DNA of 64,000 nt, taken from positions 1 through 64,000 of the forward strand of contig CAZMCC010000001.1 in assembly GCA_964564695.1 (NCBI GenBank). The letters run 5' to 3'. Every line of letters begins with the position of its first letter. The first letter of the stretch is position 1. The position numbers were made by a program, and so were the translations under genes. The notes under the pieces are model-generated. The model had not been told where the DNA came from. It saw only the letters and a list, made by a program, of their open reading frames with translations, and did not search any database. Of the stretch, positions 43,025 through 54,622 are shown in pieces. The DNA is from CAZMCC01 sp964564695 (GTDB taxonomy: Bacteria; Planctomycetota; Phycisphaerae; Phycisphaerales; UBA1924).

Positions 43025-43140
43025 GAACGAGCCGTGAGCGCAAGCTCACGGTGAGCGCCCGCTTGCGAGCACATGTCTGTGAACCAGCAGCGCCCGGCGT
43101 GCGCACGATTCACCCTGTGCTCGCGCCCAGGGCTCGTTCA
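43025..43140 (+). repeat. Palindromic element with GNRA-loop hairpin (family C, copy 2)
   Basis: GAACGAGC then CGTGAGC-GCAA-GCTCACG (stem with GCAA loop) and GTGAGCGCCCGCTTGCG occupy 43025-43072, matching the hsp70 copy. TGAACGAGCC (43024-43033) is repeated inverted as GGCTCGTTCA at 43131-43140, which contains the stop codon of the next gene. Confidence 0.85.
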
Positions 43141-43785
43141 CACCCGGATCACCGCGTCCTCCACCGTCCAGCGCACCTTGGGGTGCTTCGCCATCGGATC
43201 ATCGCTCGCCCGATAGCCAGAAGCGGCCAGCACCGTCGACGCGTAGCCCTTCGCCGGCAGCCCCAGGATCTCGTCGAACTTCGCCGACTCGAACCCGCCC
43301 ATCGGGCACGCGTCGACCCCGATCATCGCCGCGCTGGCAAGGAAGATCCCCAGGGCGATGAACGTCTGGTGCGCGCTCCAGGCGTCCATCTGATCGGGCG
43401 TCAGGCCGTTCACCGTGCCGAGCATCGAGTCGCGATACCCCGCGAGCGATTCGCGGGCCACCTTGCGCACTTCGACGACCCGATCGAGATGGCGCTCGAC
43501 GTCCGGCGCCGCCATCGGCTTGCGCCGGCAGAACACGACCAGGTGCGAGCACTCGGTGATCTGCGCCTGGTTGTACGCCGCGGGGCGCAGCTTCGCACGC
43601 ACCGCCTCGTCCGTCACCACCACGAACTTCCACGGCTGCAGGCCGAAGCTCGACGGCGCGAGCACGGCCGCCTTCTCGAGGGCCGTCCATGTGGACTCCG
43701 GGATCTTCTTCGTCGGGTCGAACTTCTTGGTGGCGTACCGCCAACTCAGGGCGTCGAGAACGGCGTCGGGGGCGATGGTCGGCAT
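43138..43785 (-). CDS. Nitroreductase family NAD(P)H-dependent flavin oxidoreductase
   Basis: This 215-residue FMN enzyme reduces nitro or quinone compounds with NAD(P)H; it is probably a homodimer in the cytoplasm. NfsB-like features are LSWRYATKKFDPTKKI (FMN phosphate), AVLAPSSFGLQPWKFVVV, AWSAHQTFIALGIFLASAA and IGVDACPMGGFESAKFDEIL. It closely resembles the NfsB/YdgI group in length. The start at 43785 has no strong ribosome site. A family A palindrome lies 23 bases upstream of it, and its stop codon sits inside the family C element. Confidence 0.9.
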   Translation of the reverse strand: MPTIAPDAVLDALSWRYATKKFDPTKKIPESTWTALEKAAVLAPSSFGLQPWKFVVVTDEAVRAKLRPAAYNQAQITECSHLVVFCRRKPMAAPDVERHLDRVVEVRKVARESLAGYRDSMLGTVNGLTPDQMDAWSAHQTFIALGIFLASAAMIGVDACPMGGFESAKFDEILGLPAKGYASTVLAASGYRASDDPMAKHPKVRWTVEDAVIRV

Positions 43786-43807
43786 GGACGCAGACTAGGG
43801 CTTGATT

Positions 43808-43887
43808 GGGTGCCCCGGCGGAGCTCTGTCCGCCGGGCGAGAGTCCGAGTGCATCGTCCGGGCGGACCAAGCGTCGCCCGGGCACCC
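43808..43887. repeat. Palindromic element family A, copy 2 (degenerate)
   Basis: The left arm 43808-43837 repeats the first 30 bases of the 8619 arm exactly. The right arm (to 43887) keeps only the ends (GGCGGACC and CCGGGCACCC). It lies between two same-strand genes, one base from the ctaA stop, just as copy 1 lies between two same-strand genes. Confidence 0.9.
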
Positions 43888-43888
43888 A

Positions 43889-45325
43889 TCACCTCGACGC
43901 CCTCCACAGCCGCTTCGCCCACACGCAGCCCAGCGTCGTGGTCACGAGCACCAGCGCCCCGTTCGCCTGGTGCGCCGTCGTGATCGCCGCTTCCCACCAC
44001 GGGACCTGCGCGACCGTATCGAGGTTCTCAGGCGAGGGCGGCAGCACGTCCTTCGCCTTCGACGACATCACCGCCCCCAGCGCCGCCCACCCGAGCGCGA
44101 ACTGCAGCATCACGATCACCAGCATCGCCACGCTCACGCGCGACACCGTGAGCTTCGCGGGCAGCAGCCCGCCCGCGAGCGATCGCGCCACCTTCCCACC
44201 GGCGAACCCCGCGCCGGTCACCATCATCATGATGACGAGGCTGAACGCCGCGTGCGACCACAGCGCGTGCGGCGTGTGGAAGTGGCGATACATCGCCCCG
44301 AGGACGAGCTGGATCCACAGCGCGTGCAGCGCTCCCGTCGCCATGGCCTTGTATTTCCGCAGGCTCGCGGGCGCCGCGTCGGTCGTCACAGACTGATAGG
44401 CCGGACTCACGTAGGCGCTGAGCGCCACCACGCCGGCGAAGAAGACCTGCGCCAGAACGCCGTGCAGCAGCGCGAAGAGCTGGCCTTGGCGCGTCCCGAC
44501 TTCGAGTCCAAGGCGCACCCGAAGCCCGCCGAGCAACCCCTGGATGCACACGAGCACAAACAGCCCGATTGCCCACTTCCTCACCCACCCGCGCGTCTCG
44601 CCCCCCCGCAGCACCATCACCGCCGTGACGAGCGTCGTCAGCCCGCACAGCGTCCCGAAGAGCCGGTGCGTGTGCTCGATAAACATGGCCGGGTGGCTCA
44701 TCAGCGCGATGGGGTAGAGGAACATGTTGGCGCCGTAGCTGTCGGGCCACCCGCGGATCGCGAGCCCCGAGTTCGTGCTCGTCACGGCCCCGCCCGTGAC
44801 CACGAGCGGGATCACCGACGCCGCGCACACGAGCGTCATCCGAAACACCCAGTCTGCCGACAGCCCGCGCGCCCTGAACCGCGACCCGATCCCCGCCCCC
44901 AGCAGTCCAATGACCACGCCCGCCCCCAGGAACCCCAGCGCCGCCCCGCCCGCCCCCGGACTCAGCCCCTCGAGCCCCTGAGCCGGCAGGGCTCCGACCG
45001 TGGGGGGCTTGGTCAGCTGGGACCCCAGGATCAGCAGCCCCAGCACCGCCGACCCCCGCCCCGCCCCCCCCCCCATCGCGAGCGTCCGCCCCAGCGCCCC
45101 CCCACCCGCCGGAATCAGCCGCCCCGCCCCGATCGCCGCCAACGCCCAGCACCCCAGCACGAGCGGCCCCGCGACCGCGGGATCGAGGTTCAGGGCCGGG
45201 ATATGCGTCAAAAACGCCGCCACCCACGTGGCCACGGCCATTCCAAACCCCAGCACAGTCACCATTGTGCCGGTCGAGGAGGATCGCGCAGAATAGATCG
45301 GGAATTGTTCGGGCGTCATGGTCAT
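43889..45325 (-). CDS. ctaA: Heme A synthase (CtaA/COX15 family)
   Basis: This inner membrane enzyme oxidises the C8 methyl of heme O to the formyl of heme A, the cofactor needed by the oxidase encoded downstream. Signature segments are TGGAVTSTNSGLAIRGWPDS, the heme-ligand EHTHRLFG, a second half with LLHGVLAQVFF and ALHALWIQLVLGAMYRH, and AHQANGALVLVTT near the end. At 478 residues it is longer than usual. The excess is an N-terminal stretch of about 150 residues with roughly four hydrophobic segments of unknown role. AGGGG precedes the ATG at 45325. It is divergent from actA, so one region may control heme supply and oxidase together. Confidence 0.9.
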   Translation of the reverse strand: MTMTPEQFPIYSARSSSTGTMVTVLGFGMAVATWVAAFLTHIPALNLDPAVAGPLVLGCWALAAIGAGRLIPAGGGALGRTLAMGGGAGRGSAVLGLLILGSQLTKPPTVGALPAQGLEGLSPGAGGAALGFLGAGVVIGLLGAGIGSRFRARGLSADWVFRMTLVCAASVIPLVVTGGAVTSTNSGLAIRGWPDSYGANMFLYPIALMSHPAMFIEHTHRLFGTLCGLTTLVTAVMVLRGGETRGWVRKWAIGLFVLVCIQGLLGGLRVRLGLEVGTRQGQLFALLHGVLAQVFFAGVVALSAYVSPAYQSVTTDAAPASLRKYKAMATGALHALWIQLVLGAMYRHFHTPHALWSHAAFSLVIMMMVTGAGFAGGKVARSLAGGLLPAKLTVSRVSVAMLVIVMLQFALGWAALGAVMSSKAKDVLPPSPENLDTVAQVPWWEAAITTAHQANGALVLVTTTLGCVWAKRLWRASR

Positions 45326-45520
45326 GGCGTCGCCCCTAAGTGCTGTGCCGAACAGGTGTTGAGATTGCGTCTCATGTTGAAAACGACCCGTCCAGCGGCT
45401 TGACAGGATACCTCTTGCCCCATGAGGATTCTTGTTGCGTAGAAGGTTGTGCGCTCAGACAGGAATTCCCGTCCGGAAACCCCGTTTTCGGGCCACCGAC
45501 CGCGATCGAGGGCTTGACCC
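45326..45520. promoter_or_regulatory. Divergent control region between ctaA and actA
   Basis: The 195 bases contain TTGACA at 45403-45408 with no good -10 at standard spacing, and a small dyad TGAGATTGCGTCTCA near 45360. No operator can be assigned with confidence. It must hold the promoters of both the ctaA and alternative complex III genes. Confidence 0.4.
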
Positions 45521-46246
45521 GTGTCAACCGTCTTCCCGAAGTGGACCAACCAGCTCCCCACGATGCTCGCCGTCGGCGGCGTCGGTGCGCTGTGCGGGGT
45601 CATCGGCATCGTCTGGTACTTCTTCACGCCCAAGTACTGGGAGGTCGGCTACATGCCGGCGCAGCCCGGGGGCGGGTTCAGCCACCTTATTCATGCCGGC
45701 AAGCTGGGCCTTGATTGCCGCTATTGCCACAGCCACGTCGAGGAATCGCCCGAGGCGAATATCCCGACCGTGTCGACGTGCATCGGCTGCCACGGCGCGA
45801 ACAAGCTGGCGCTCAACACCGACGCGAGCACGCCGCACTCGGTCAAGACCGAGTTCATCCGCACCGCGTGGAAGGCCGACGAGTCGATCCCGTGGCGCCG
45901 CGTCCACAAGCTCCCCGACTACGTCCGCAACTTCCCGCACAACGTGCACATCAACGCCGGCGTGAGCTGCTTCAGCTGCCACGGCATGATCGGCCGGCAG
46001 GAAGTCGTGCACCAGGCCAAGAGCCTGAGCATGAGCTGGTGCCTCGACTGCCACCGCAACCCCGAGCCCAACCTCGTCCCGCGCGACAAGGTCACCGACA
46101 TCTACTGGGTCGAGCAGCAGATGGCGACCGAGGGCAACCCGGCGACGCCGCAGCTCGGCTCGCCCGGCGGCAAGGCGCTGCTGCAGGCCCTGAGCGAGAA
46201 GCCGCTGCATCTCCTGCCTGAAAACTGCGGTGCTTGCCACTTCTGA
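45521..46246 (+). CDS. actA: Alternative complex III pentaheme cytochrome subunit ActA
   Basis: The protein has 241 residues. An N-terminal transmembrane anchor (about 13-33) is followed by a periplasmic domain with five CxxCH heme-c motifs: CRYCH (66), CIGCH (87), CFSCH (150), CLDCH (174) and CGACH (236). This is the ActA pattern. It passes electrons out of the quinol-oxidising complex. The start is GTG at 45521, with GAGG about eight bases upstream. It ends 16 bases before an unrelated secreted-protein gene, not before actB as in the usual operon order. Confidence 0.93.
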   Translation: MSTVFPKWTNQLPTMLAVGGVGALCGVIGIVWYFFTPKYWEVGYMPAQPGGGFSHLIHAGKLGLDCRYCHSHVEESPEANIPTVSTCIGCHGANKLALNTDASTPHSVKTEFIRTAWKADESIPWRRVHKLPDYVRNFPHNVHINAGVSCFSCHGMIGRQEVVHQAKSLSMSWCLDCHRNPEPNLVPRDKVTDIYWVEQQMATEGNPATPQLGSPGGKALLQALSEKPLHLLPENCGACHF

Positions 46247-46262
46247 GCAACGAGGAAATGCG

Positions 46263-47312
46263 ATGACGGATCGGCGGACTGGAGCATTGGTGACGGGCGT
46301 TGCGACGGCGGTGGCCGCGGCGTCGGTCGCGTGCGCTCAGAGCGTGCCGAACTACGACTTCCAGTGGGCGACGGTGGGGGATCTGAACAACGGCGGGTAC
46401 GACGGGCCGACGCCGTTCGGACTCAAGATGCTGCTCGGGCGCGGGAGCGTGGACTACACATACCGCATCAGCAAGCTCGAGGTGACGACCTCGCAGTGGA
46501 TGGAGTTCGTGAACACGTACTCGACCCGCGGCGACGAGTGGCGATTCTTCGGCGAACCAACGTTTTGGGGCGCGGTGGTGGACCCGTCCTATCAGGGGCC
46601 GGGTCGCCGGTACAGCTTGCGGACCGACGTCGCTAACGCGGGAATGCTGCCGGTGGTGCGCATGACGTGGCGCGACTCGGCGATGTTCTGCAACTGGCTC
46701 AACAACGATAAGGCGCCGACGCTCGAAGCGATCGCGAACGGCGCGTATGACATCAGCACGTTCGGCCAGAACCCCGACGGAACTTTCACGGACCAAGCGG
46801 TGCACAACCCGGACGCGAAGTTCTGGATCCCCACGCTTGACGAGTGGATGAAGGCTGTGCGGTTCGATCCCAACCGCATGGGTGAAGGACAGGGCGGCTG
46901 GTGGCAGTACCCCAACATGAGCGACGAGCCGCCGATTCCCGGACGGCCGGAGGACGGAGGAACCACCAGTGCGGGGTACACCGATCTGGAGATCGCGTTT
47001 GGGGAATGGGACATTCCCCTTGGCGCGTATGCCGACTACATGTCGGCGTACGGGCTGTGGGACACATCCGGCGCGGGGAGCGAATGGATCGAGGACTACA
47101 TCAACGGGCAACATCGGGAGCGGATTTACCTCGGCTCCTTCGCGAGCGGCGAATACGTCGTTGAGGATCACTCGAGCGTGGCGATGAGTTCTCAGCCGGA
47201 TTCGGCGGGGACAATGATCGGATTTCGCATTGCGAGTCAAGTTCCGGAGCCGGCTTCAGCGGCGACTTTTCTGTTTGGCTGTTCTCTGATCAGAAGAAAG
47301 AGGAGTTCATGA
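46263..47312 (+). CDS. Secreted SUMF1/FGE-like protein with PEP-CTERM tail
   Basis: The protein has 349 residues. After a signal peptide (about 1-25, ending ACAQ), a formylglycine-generating-enzyme-like C-lectin fold is seen: YRISKLEVTTSQWMEFVNTY, LPVVRMTWRDSAMFCNWLN, FWIPTLDEWMKAVRF and YGLWDTSGAGSEWIEDY. It lacks the paired active-site Cys of true FGE, so it is probably not an enzyme. It ends VPEPASAATFLFGCSLIRRK, a PEP-CTERM sorting signal. GAGG precedes the ATG at 46263. It overlaps the next gene by ATGA. Its G+C is visibly lower than that of the neighbouring act genes. Confidence 0.85.
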   Translation: MTDRRTGALVTGVATAVAAASVACAQSVPNYDFQWATVGDLNNGGYDGPTPFGLKMLLGRGSVDYTYRISKLEVTTSQWMEFVNTYSTRGDEWRFFGEPTFWGAVVDPSYQGPGRRYSLRTDVANAGMLPVVRMTWRDSAMFCNWLNNDKAPTLEAIANGAYDISTFGQNPDGTFTDQAVHNPDAKFWIPTLDEWMKAVRFDPNRMGEGQGGWWQYPNMSDEPPIPGRPEDGGTTSAGYTDLEIAFGEWDIPLGAYADYMSAYGLWDTSGAGSEWIEDYINGQHRERIYLGSFASGEYVVEDHSSVAMSSQPDSAGTMIGFRIASQVPEPASAATFLFGCSLIRRKRSS

Positions 47313-49156
47313 AGTTGCTGGTGTCTTGGCTATGCGCTCTGGTTGTGGTTGTGGGAGCACCCGCGGTTGCTCACGCGGGCGCCGAAGTGATTGTCACGGT
47401 CACGCGATCCGGCGGGGGGATTTGTTCAGGCACGTCCGTTTACTTCTTCAACGCCGGCACGCCCTTCACGTTGAATCTGGGCAGCTGTGATCACCAAATC
47501 AACATCGACACAATATCGAGTTCGATCAACATCGGTAAGATCACGCTTGACGGGGGGCCATCGTCCGGTGTAATCGACATCGTGCTGGCGCCGTGGCCCA
47601 ACAGCCTCATCCAATCGGATACCGCACCGACGTATTTCATTGGCGCCAACTGGGCGGGCATTGACGATCAACCACTCGATTTTTCGTCGGCTGTCCGTAC
47701 GCGGCTGTATGGCGGCATTGGCGGCGCCGTAACGGGCGAGATCCATGTTGACGAGATATCTCGCTTTGATTGCCTCGGAGCCCTCCAGGCTCCGATTACC
47801 TGCCAAACAGGGATCAATTTTGGAAATACGTTTGTTGTGCAGGCAAGCTCGTCGACGACCGGTGGCACGATCTCGGTCTCGTCAAGCGGAATGTTGAGAG
47901 TTCGCGGGACTGGCACGCAGGGTTTGGCGGGTGCGATTTCTGCTCAGGGCGGCGGCATCAATCTGATCGCGTCCACTTCGGGCGGGTTGTTTGGGAACGT
48001 TAGCGCAACCGGGGATATTGCCAGCATCGACATGGGCGGTGCTATTGGCACTTCCACCACTCCCGTTTCCATTACAACCACCGGACATGGATCCGACGTT
48101 GGCACTGTCAAGGGAACGGCGGTCTACGCCAACATCACAACTCCCCACCAATCCAATCCGCGCGGCGACACCAAGCGGATCGAGGCCACTACTGGCGGCT
48201 TCAAGGGATCACTGACGACATATGTCATGCAGGGCACCGCTCTGGGTACCCCTGCGATTGACCTCGCCACGAATCTTGATGCGAATGTTGACGTATTCGC
48301 GCTTGACCGTGGGCTCACGATCGACGGAAGCATACTTGCGGGCCGAACTGTTCGCGTGGGCCGAGCCCTCGCAGCCCAGGCGCCGGTTGTGATTGGCTCC
48401 GGGGGGCTGCAAGGACAGATCATTCTCAATGCCGAGAATATCGACGGCACGTGGTCGGGTTCGGTGACGGTCGGCAGCACCACGTTGTCTCCAACACCCT
48501 ACTACACGCAGTTGTCTTCCCAACTCGGCGGCGGTGCCGTTGGCCTCGCTCCGTATAATTGTCACGTCCAGGACTGCGACCCGCCGCACCTTTCCGTCCT
48601 CACCGAAGAAGAAGTCGGCGAGGGCCTTTCGAGCGTGGTCGTGCGTCACTACGGCCCCGTGAACTTCGCATCGGGATTCCCCTTCGTCGTCATGGAGACC
48701 GAGCTCCCGAACTATGTCGATGTTCCGAACAGTATCTGTTGGGAGTGCTGCGGGGTCGGGACGTGCTCGTACAGCCCGCCGGTTCCGGGCTGCCTCGGCA
48801 CGCCGGTGAACATCAGTTCAAGCCTCTCGGCGGTTCAGAGCGAGACCAACCCGCGCGACATCATCGTCTCGGGCGTGGGCGGCTTCAAGTTCAGCCAGTG
48901 GCACACGTACTGCTTCAAGCCGCTGCGCACGGCAACCAGCAACAAGCTGTACTGCGAAGGAGTCACGGGTTCGCCCGTCGTGACCGATTACATCTATCGC
49001 TTCGCCATCATCGGGAGCATGTTCGACCTCAACTACAGCGGCGATGTCGAGTACGGCGACGTGACTGAGTGGTTCGAGGAACCCGTCGACTTCAACGGCG
49101 ACGAAGCAGCGGACTCCGCGGACCTCGCAGAGTTGATCGAAGCGGTCGGCGAGTGA
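47309..49156 (+). CDS. Secreted repeat-rich protein with EF-hand-like C-terminus
   Basis: The protein has 615 residues. A signal peptide (about 1-23, ending AHA) precedes a long Gly/Ser/Thr-rich beta-solenoid-like body (INIGKITLDGG, GNVSATGDIASIDMGGAIGT, GSILAGRTVRVGRALAAQ). A Cys-rich region follows (NSICWECCGVGTCSYSPP), then a C-terminal DLNYSGDVEYGDV and DFNGDEAADSADL with calcium-loop spacing, a weaker form of the dockerin-type pair seen elsewhere in the window. Base composition is clearly lower in GC than actB next door. It starts in an ATGA overlap with the SUMF1-like gene, so the two move as a unit. Function unknown. Confidence 0.8.
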   Translation: MKLLVSWLCALVVVVGAPAVAHAGAEVIVTVTRSGGGICSGTSVYFFNAGTPFTLNLGSCDHQINIDTISSSINIGKITLDGGPSSGVIDIVLAPWPNSLIQSDTAPTYFIGANWAGIDDQPLDFSSAVRTRLYGGIGGAVTGEIHVDEISRFDCLGALQAPITCQTGINFGNTFVVQASSSTTGGTISVSSSGMLRVRGTGTQGLAGAISAQGGGINLIASTSGGLFGNVSATGDIASIDMGGAIGTSTTPVSITTTGHGSDVGTVKGTAVYANITTPHQSNPRGDTKRIEATTGGFKGSLTTYVMQGTALGTPAIDLATNLDANVDVFALDRGLTIDGSILAGRTVRVGRALAAQAPVVIGSGGLQGQIILNAENIDGTWSGSVTVGSTTLSPTPYYTQLSSQLGGGAVGLAPYNCHVQDCDPPHLSVLTEEEVGEGLSSVVVRHYGPVNFASGFPFVVMETELPNYVDVPNSICWECCGVGTCSYSPPVPGCLGTPVNISSSLSAVQSETNPRDIIVSGVGGFKFSQWHTYCFKPLRTATSNKLYCEGVTGSPVVTDYIYRFAIIGSMFDLNYSGDVEYGDVTEWFEEPVDFNGDEAADSADLAELIEAVGE

Positions 49157-49200
49157 GTTTGACGATGGTGAAAGGCAACGGTAAAGGAAGACGGACCCTT

Positions 49201-52200
49201 ATGAGCCTTGATCAATGCCATTCGACGGTCGGTGAGAAGCCCATCCCCGCGGCACGCAGCGTGCCGATGGAAGCCGTGGGCATCTCTCCGCTTTCCAGCG
49301 CCGCCGGTCAGGCCAAGGGCATGAAGTTCTGGCGCAGCCTCGACGAGTACGCCGACGCGCCCGAGTTCCGCGAGTGGCTCGAGAAGGAATTCCCCGCGGG
49401 CGCCAGCCGTCTCATCGAGACCAGCCGTCGCGACTTCGTCAAGCTCATGGGCGCCAGCGTCGCCCTCGCGGGCGCGGCCATGATGCCGGGCTGCCGCCGG
49501 CCTGACCACAAGATCATGCCGTACTCGAAGAACGTCCCCGAGGAGACCATCCCCGGCAAGGCCGTGTACTTCGCGACGAGCATGCCCGTCCTGGGCGGCG
49601 GTTTCGGCGCCGGCGCTGAAGGCCTGCTCATCGAGACGCACGAAGGTCGCCCGACCAAGGTCGAGGGCAACCCGCTCCACCCGAACAACCGCGGCAAGAG
49701 CAGCATGTGGGCCCAAGCCAGCGTGCTCGATCTCTACGACCCGGACCGTCTCAAGGACCCCGTGCTCGTCGACACCGGCGACATGCCCCGCTCGTGGGAC
49801 GACTTCGGCGCGTGGAGCAAGCAGCACTTCGCGAAGTTCGACGCCAACCAGGGCGCCGGCCTCGTCTTCCTCGCCGAGAAGGTCTCGAGCCCCTCGCGTG
49901 ACGCGGCCCGCGACGCCGTGATCGCCAAGTGGCCCAAGGCCGCGTGGGCGGTGTACGACCCGACCGAGGACGCGGGCCTGCTCGCCGGCAGCCCGCCGAT
50001 GTGGGGCGACCGTCCGTGCAAGCAACTGCTCGACCTCTCCAAGGCCAAGACGATCGTCGCGTTCGATCGCGACCTGCTCTTCAGCGAGCCCGCCGCCCTC
50101 ACGCACGCCCGCGACTTCGCGGCCACGCGCAAGGCGATGACGACCAAGGACGAGATGAGCCGCCTGTACGCCGTGGAGAGCCGCTTCACGCTCACCGGCG
50201 GCAAGGCCGATCATCGCGTGCGTCTGGCCCCGAGCCAGATTCCGTGGGCGATCGCGATGCTCGCGAAGGCGGTGATGGCGAAGCTCGGCGGCGGCGGTGG
50301 GGGGGGTGGGGGGTTGGCGACCGCGATCTCCTCGATGTCCGCCACGCTCCCCGCGGCGTTCGCCGAGTCCGGCCTCAACCAGCAGTGGATCGACGCCTGC
50401 GCCGACGACCTCGTCGCGAACAAGGGCCACAGCGTGGTCGTCGCCGGCCCGGGCCAGCCCGGTGCGGCCCACGCGATGTGCCACCTGCTGAACGTCGCGC
50501 TGGGCAACGTCGGCACGACCGTGAGCTATCTCGAGATGAGCAGCGAGGAGGCCTCGAGCTCGGCGGGCGAGCTCGCGAAGGTCGCGGCGCTGCTCGACAC
50601 CGGCAAGGTCGACACGATCGTCTGCCTCGGCGTCAACCCCGTGTACGACGCGCCCGGCGCGCTCGACTTCGGGGCCAAGTTCGCCAAGGCCGGCATGCGG
50701 ATCACCCTCGACCACGGCCCCAGCGAGACCGTCGCCGCCAGCAACTGGCGCCTTCCCAAGGCCCACTTCCTCGAGGCCTGGGGCGACACCCGCTCGGTCG
50801 ACGGCACGATCGCCCCGATCCAGCCCATGATCGCTCCGCTGTACGGCGCCAAGAGCGACCTCGAAGTGCTCGCGATGATCCGCGGCGCCGAGCACACCGA
50901 CGGCTACGAGCTCGTCCGGGCCGCGTGGCGCGATGCCGAGGGCGGGCGCGCCGGCGGCCACGAGGGCGGCGACTTCGAGAAGCGCTGGCGCCGCGTGCTG
51001 CACGACGGCGTGGCGTCGGGCACCGTGGGCCAGGCCGCCGCCAAGCCGATCGACCGTGCGAAGCTCGAGGCGTGGGCGACGGGCCTCGTCGCGGGCATGA
51101 AGCCCGCGGGCGTGCCCGCCCGGGGCTCGCTCGACGTGGTCTTCGCCGCCAGCAACGTCGGCTCGGGCAAGCAGGCCAACAACGGCTGGCTGCACGAGCT
51201 TCCCGACGCCACGAGCCACCTCTCGTGGGACAACGCCGCGTACGTGAGCCCCAAGACCGCCGAGGCCCTGGGCCTCATGCCGAACTCGGGCACGAGCGAA
51301 GTGCGCGAGGCCCGCATCGCCGACCTCACCGTCGGCGGCCGGACCCTGCGGATCATCGTGTGGCCGACGCCGGGCGTCGCCGAGAACACCGTGGTGCTCC
51401 CGCTGGGCTTCGGCCGGACCGTGGTCGGGCGCGTGGGCGAGGGCTGCGGCTTCAATACCTATGCGGTGCGTCCGGCCGGCGGCGAGTTCAGCGCGAGCGG
51501 CGCCACGCTCAAGCCCGCGAGCGAGGGCGACCGCTGGTACCGCGTCGCGTGCACGCAGACGCACTACTCGATGGAAGGCCGCGCGCTCCTCCGCGAGGTC
51601 GACGTCGGCGCGTACCGCGCGTACGGCGACGACCCCTTCGTCGGGATGAGCGAACAGGACAAGAAGAAGCTCGCCACCGACAGCTATGGGCGCGACCGGC
51701 GCATGACCTTCGCCGAGCGCCTGGGTGAGCTGAGCCACACGCCGGCGAACGAGTCGATCTACGACAACCCGTACAACCTCGGCAAGCGCGACCCCGACAC
51801 CACGAAGCGGACCGACAAGGGCGGCCCACCGGCCTACAGCGTCGGCCCGCAGTGGGGCATGTCGATCGACCTCGCCACGTGCACCGGCTGCAACGTGTGC
51901 ACCATCGCCTGCCAGGCCGAGAACAACATCCCGATCGTCGGCAAGCGCGAGGTCCAGAAGGGGCGCGAGCTCCAGTGGATCCGCGTCGACCGCTACTTCA
52001 TGTCCGAAGCGACCAACCCGCGCGGCATGGACGACCCCACGGGCATGAGCTTCCAGCCCGTCGCCTGCGTCCATTGCGAGAACGCCCCCTGCGAGACCGT
52101 CTGCCCGGTGAACGCCACCGTGCACGGCCCCGAGGGCATCAACTACATGGTCTACAACCGGTGCATCGGCACCCGGTACTGCGCCAACAACTGCCCGTAC

Positions 52201-52904
52201 AAGGTCCGCCGGTTCAACTTCTTCGACTACGGCGTCGCCAAGTACAAGGGCCAGTACCTGGGCAAGGAAGAGGCCGACAAGATCCCCGGCGGCGGCCCCA
52301 GCAACAACCCCAACTTCGTCCCGCCCCGCCTGCGCGAGAAGCTCGACGAGATCACCAAGCTGCAGATGAACCCCGACGTGACCGTCCGCTCCCGCGGCGT
52401 CATGGAGAAGTGCACCTACTGCCTGCAGCGCACCAACGAGGCCCGCATCGAGGCCAAGCTCAAGAAGCTCCCGGGCATCCTCGACGGCATGGTGCAGACC
52501 GCCTGCCAGCAGGCCTGCCCCAGCGACGCCATCAGCTTCGGCGACATGCTCGACAGCGCGACCGACTACGACGCCCGCAAGGGCAGCCGCCTGCACGCCG
52601 AGCGCAACCACTCCCGCAGCTACCTGCTGCTGGGCTACCTCAACACGCGCCCCCGCACGACCTACATGGTCGGGCTCCGCAACCCCAACCCCACGATCCG
52701 CCCAAGCGTCGACAACCCCTTCCATCACGGGGACCACGACGACAACGGGCATGAGGGGCATGACCCCCACGAGGCGCCCGCCCCCGCGGGTGAGAAGCCC
52801 GCGGAGCGGCACGGCCTGCTCGCCGAGCCCGCGAGCTCCTCGCGCCGCCTCGCCCTTGACTCCGGCCTGAAGTTCACGCTCCGCGTTCTCGGAGGCACCA
52901 CCGC

Positions 52905-52908
<4 letters not shown>
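49201..52908 (+). CDS. actB: Alternative complex III iron-sulfur subunit ActB
   Basis: The protein has about 1235 residues. A twin-arginine signal ([20 protein letters not shown]) leads a molybdopterin-oxidoreductase-like domain that in this family lacks the cofactor (residues about 100-870). A ferredoxin-like domain with four Fe-S clusters follows: [36 protein letters not shown] and [11 protein letters not shown] with a later ACQQAC. Both domains are fused in one chain, as usual for ActB. The protein faces the periplasm. Oddities are a nine-Gly run near residue 365 and a His/Asp-rich C-terminal tail. I start it at ATG 49201; an in-frame ATG at 49165 is possible. Confidence 0.93.
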
Positions 52909-54569
<1,661 letters not shown>

Positions 54570-54582
54570 TCCTGTTCTCTCC

Positions 54583-54617
54583 GGTCCCTGGCCCCTGATC
54601 CCTGACCCCTGGACCCC
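54583..54617 (+). repeat. Short degenerate CCCTGxx repeat between actC and actD
   Basis: Units of GGTCCCTG, GCCCCTGATC, CCTGACCCCTGG and ACCCC follow one another. A related stretch lies at 62819-62852 in the same operon. It is a low-complexity linker of unknown role. Confidence 0.6.
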
Positions 54618-54622
54618 CTCTT

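Noticed and set aside
46263..47312. The SUMF1-like protein as a formylglycine-generating enzyme for the sulfatase at 1-1674.
   Set aside because: It lacks the FGE active-site cysteine pair, is exported with a PEP-CTERM tail, and lies 45 kb away in another operon.
50285..50312. The run of G residues (nine Gly codons) in actB as an assembly gap or frameshift.
   Set aside because: The frame continues normally on both sides and the protein keeps its conserved domains, so it is a tolerated low-complexity loop.
49033..52812. A 1259-codon open frame on the minus strand across actB.
   Set aside because: It is antisense to a strongly conserved gene, has Val/Gly/Arg/Ala-rich composition typical of high-GC shadow frames, and has no recognisable domain.
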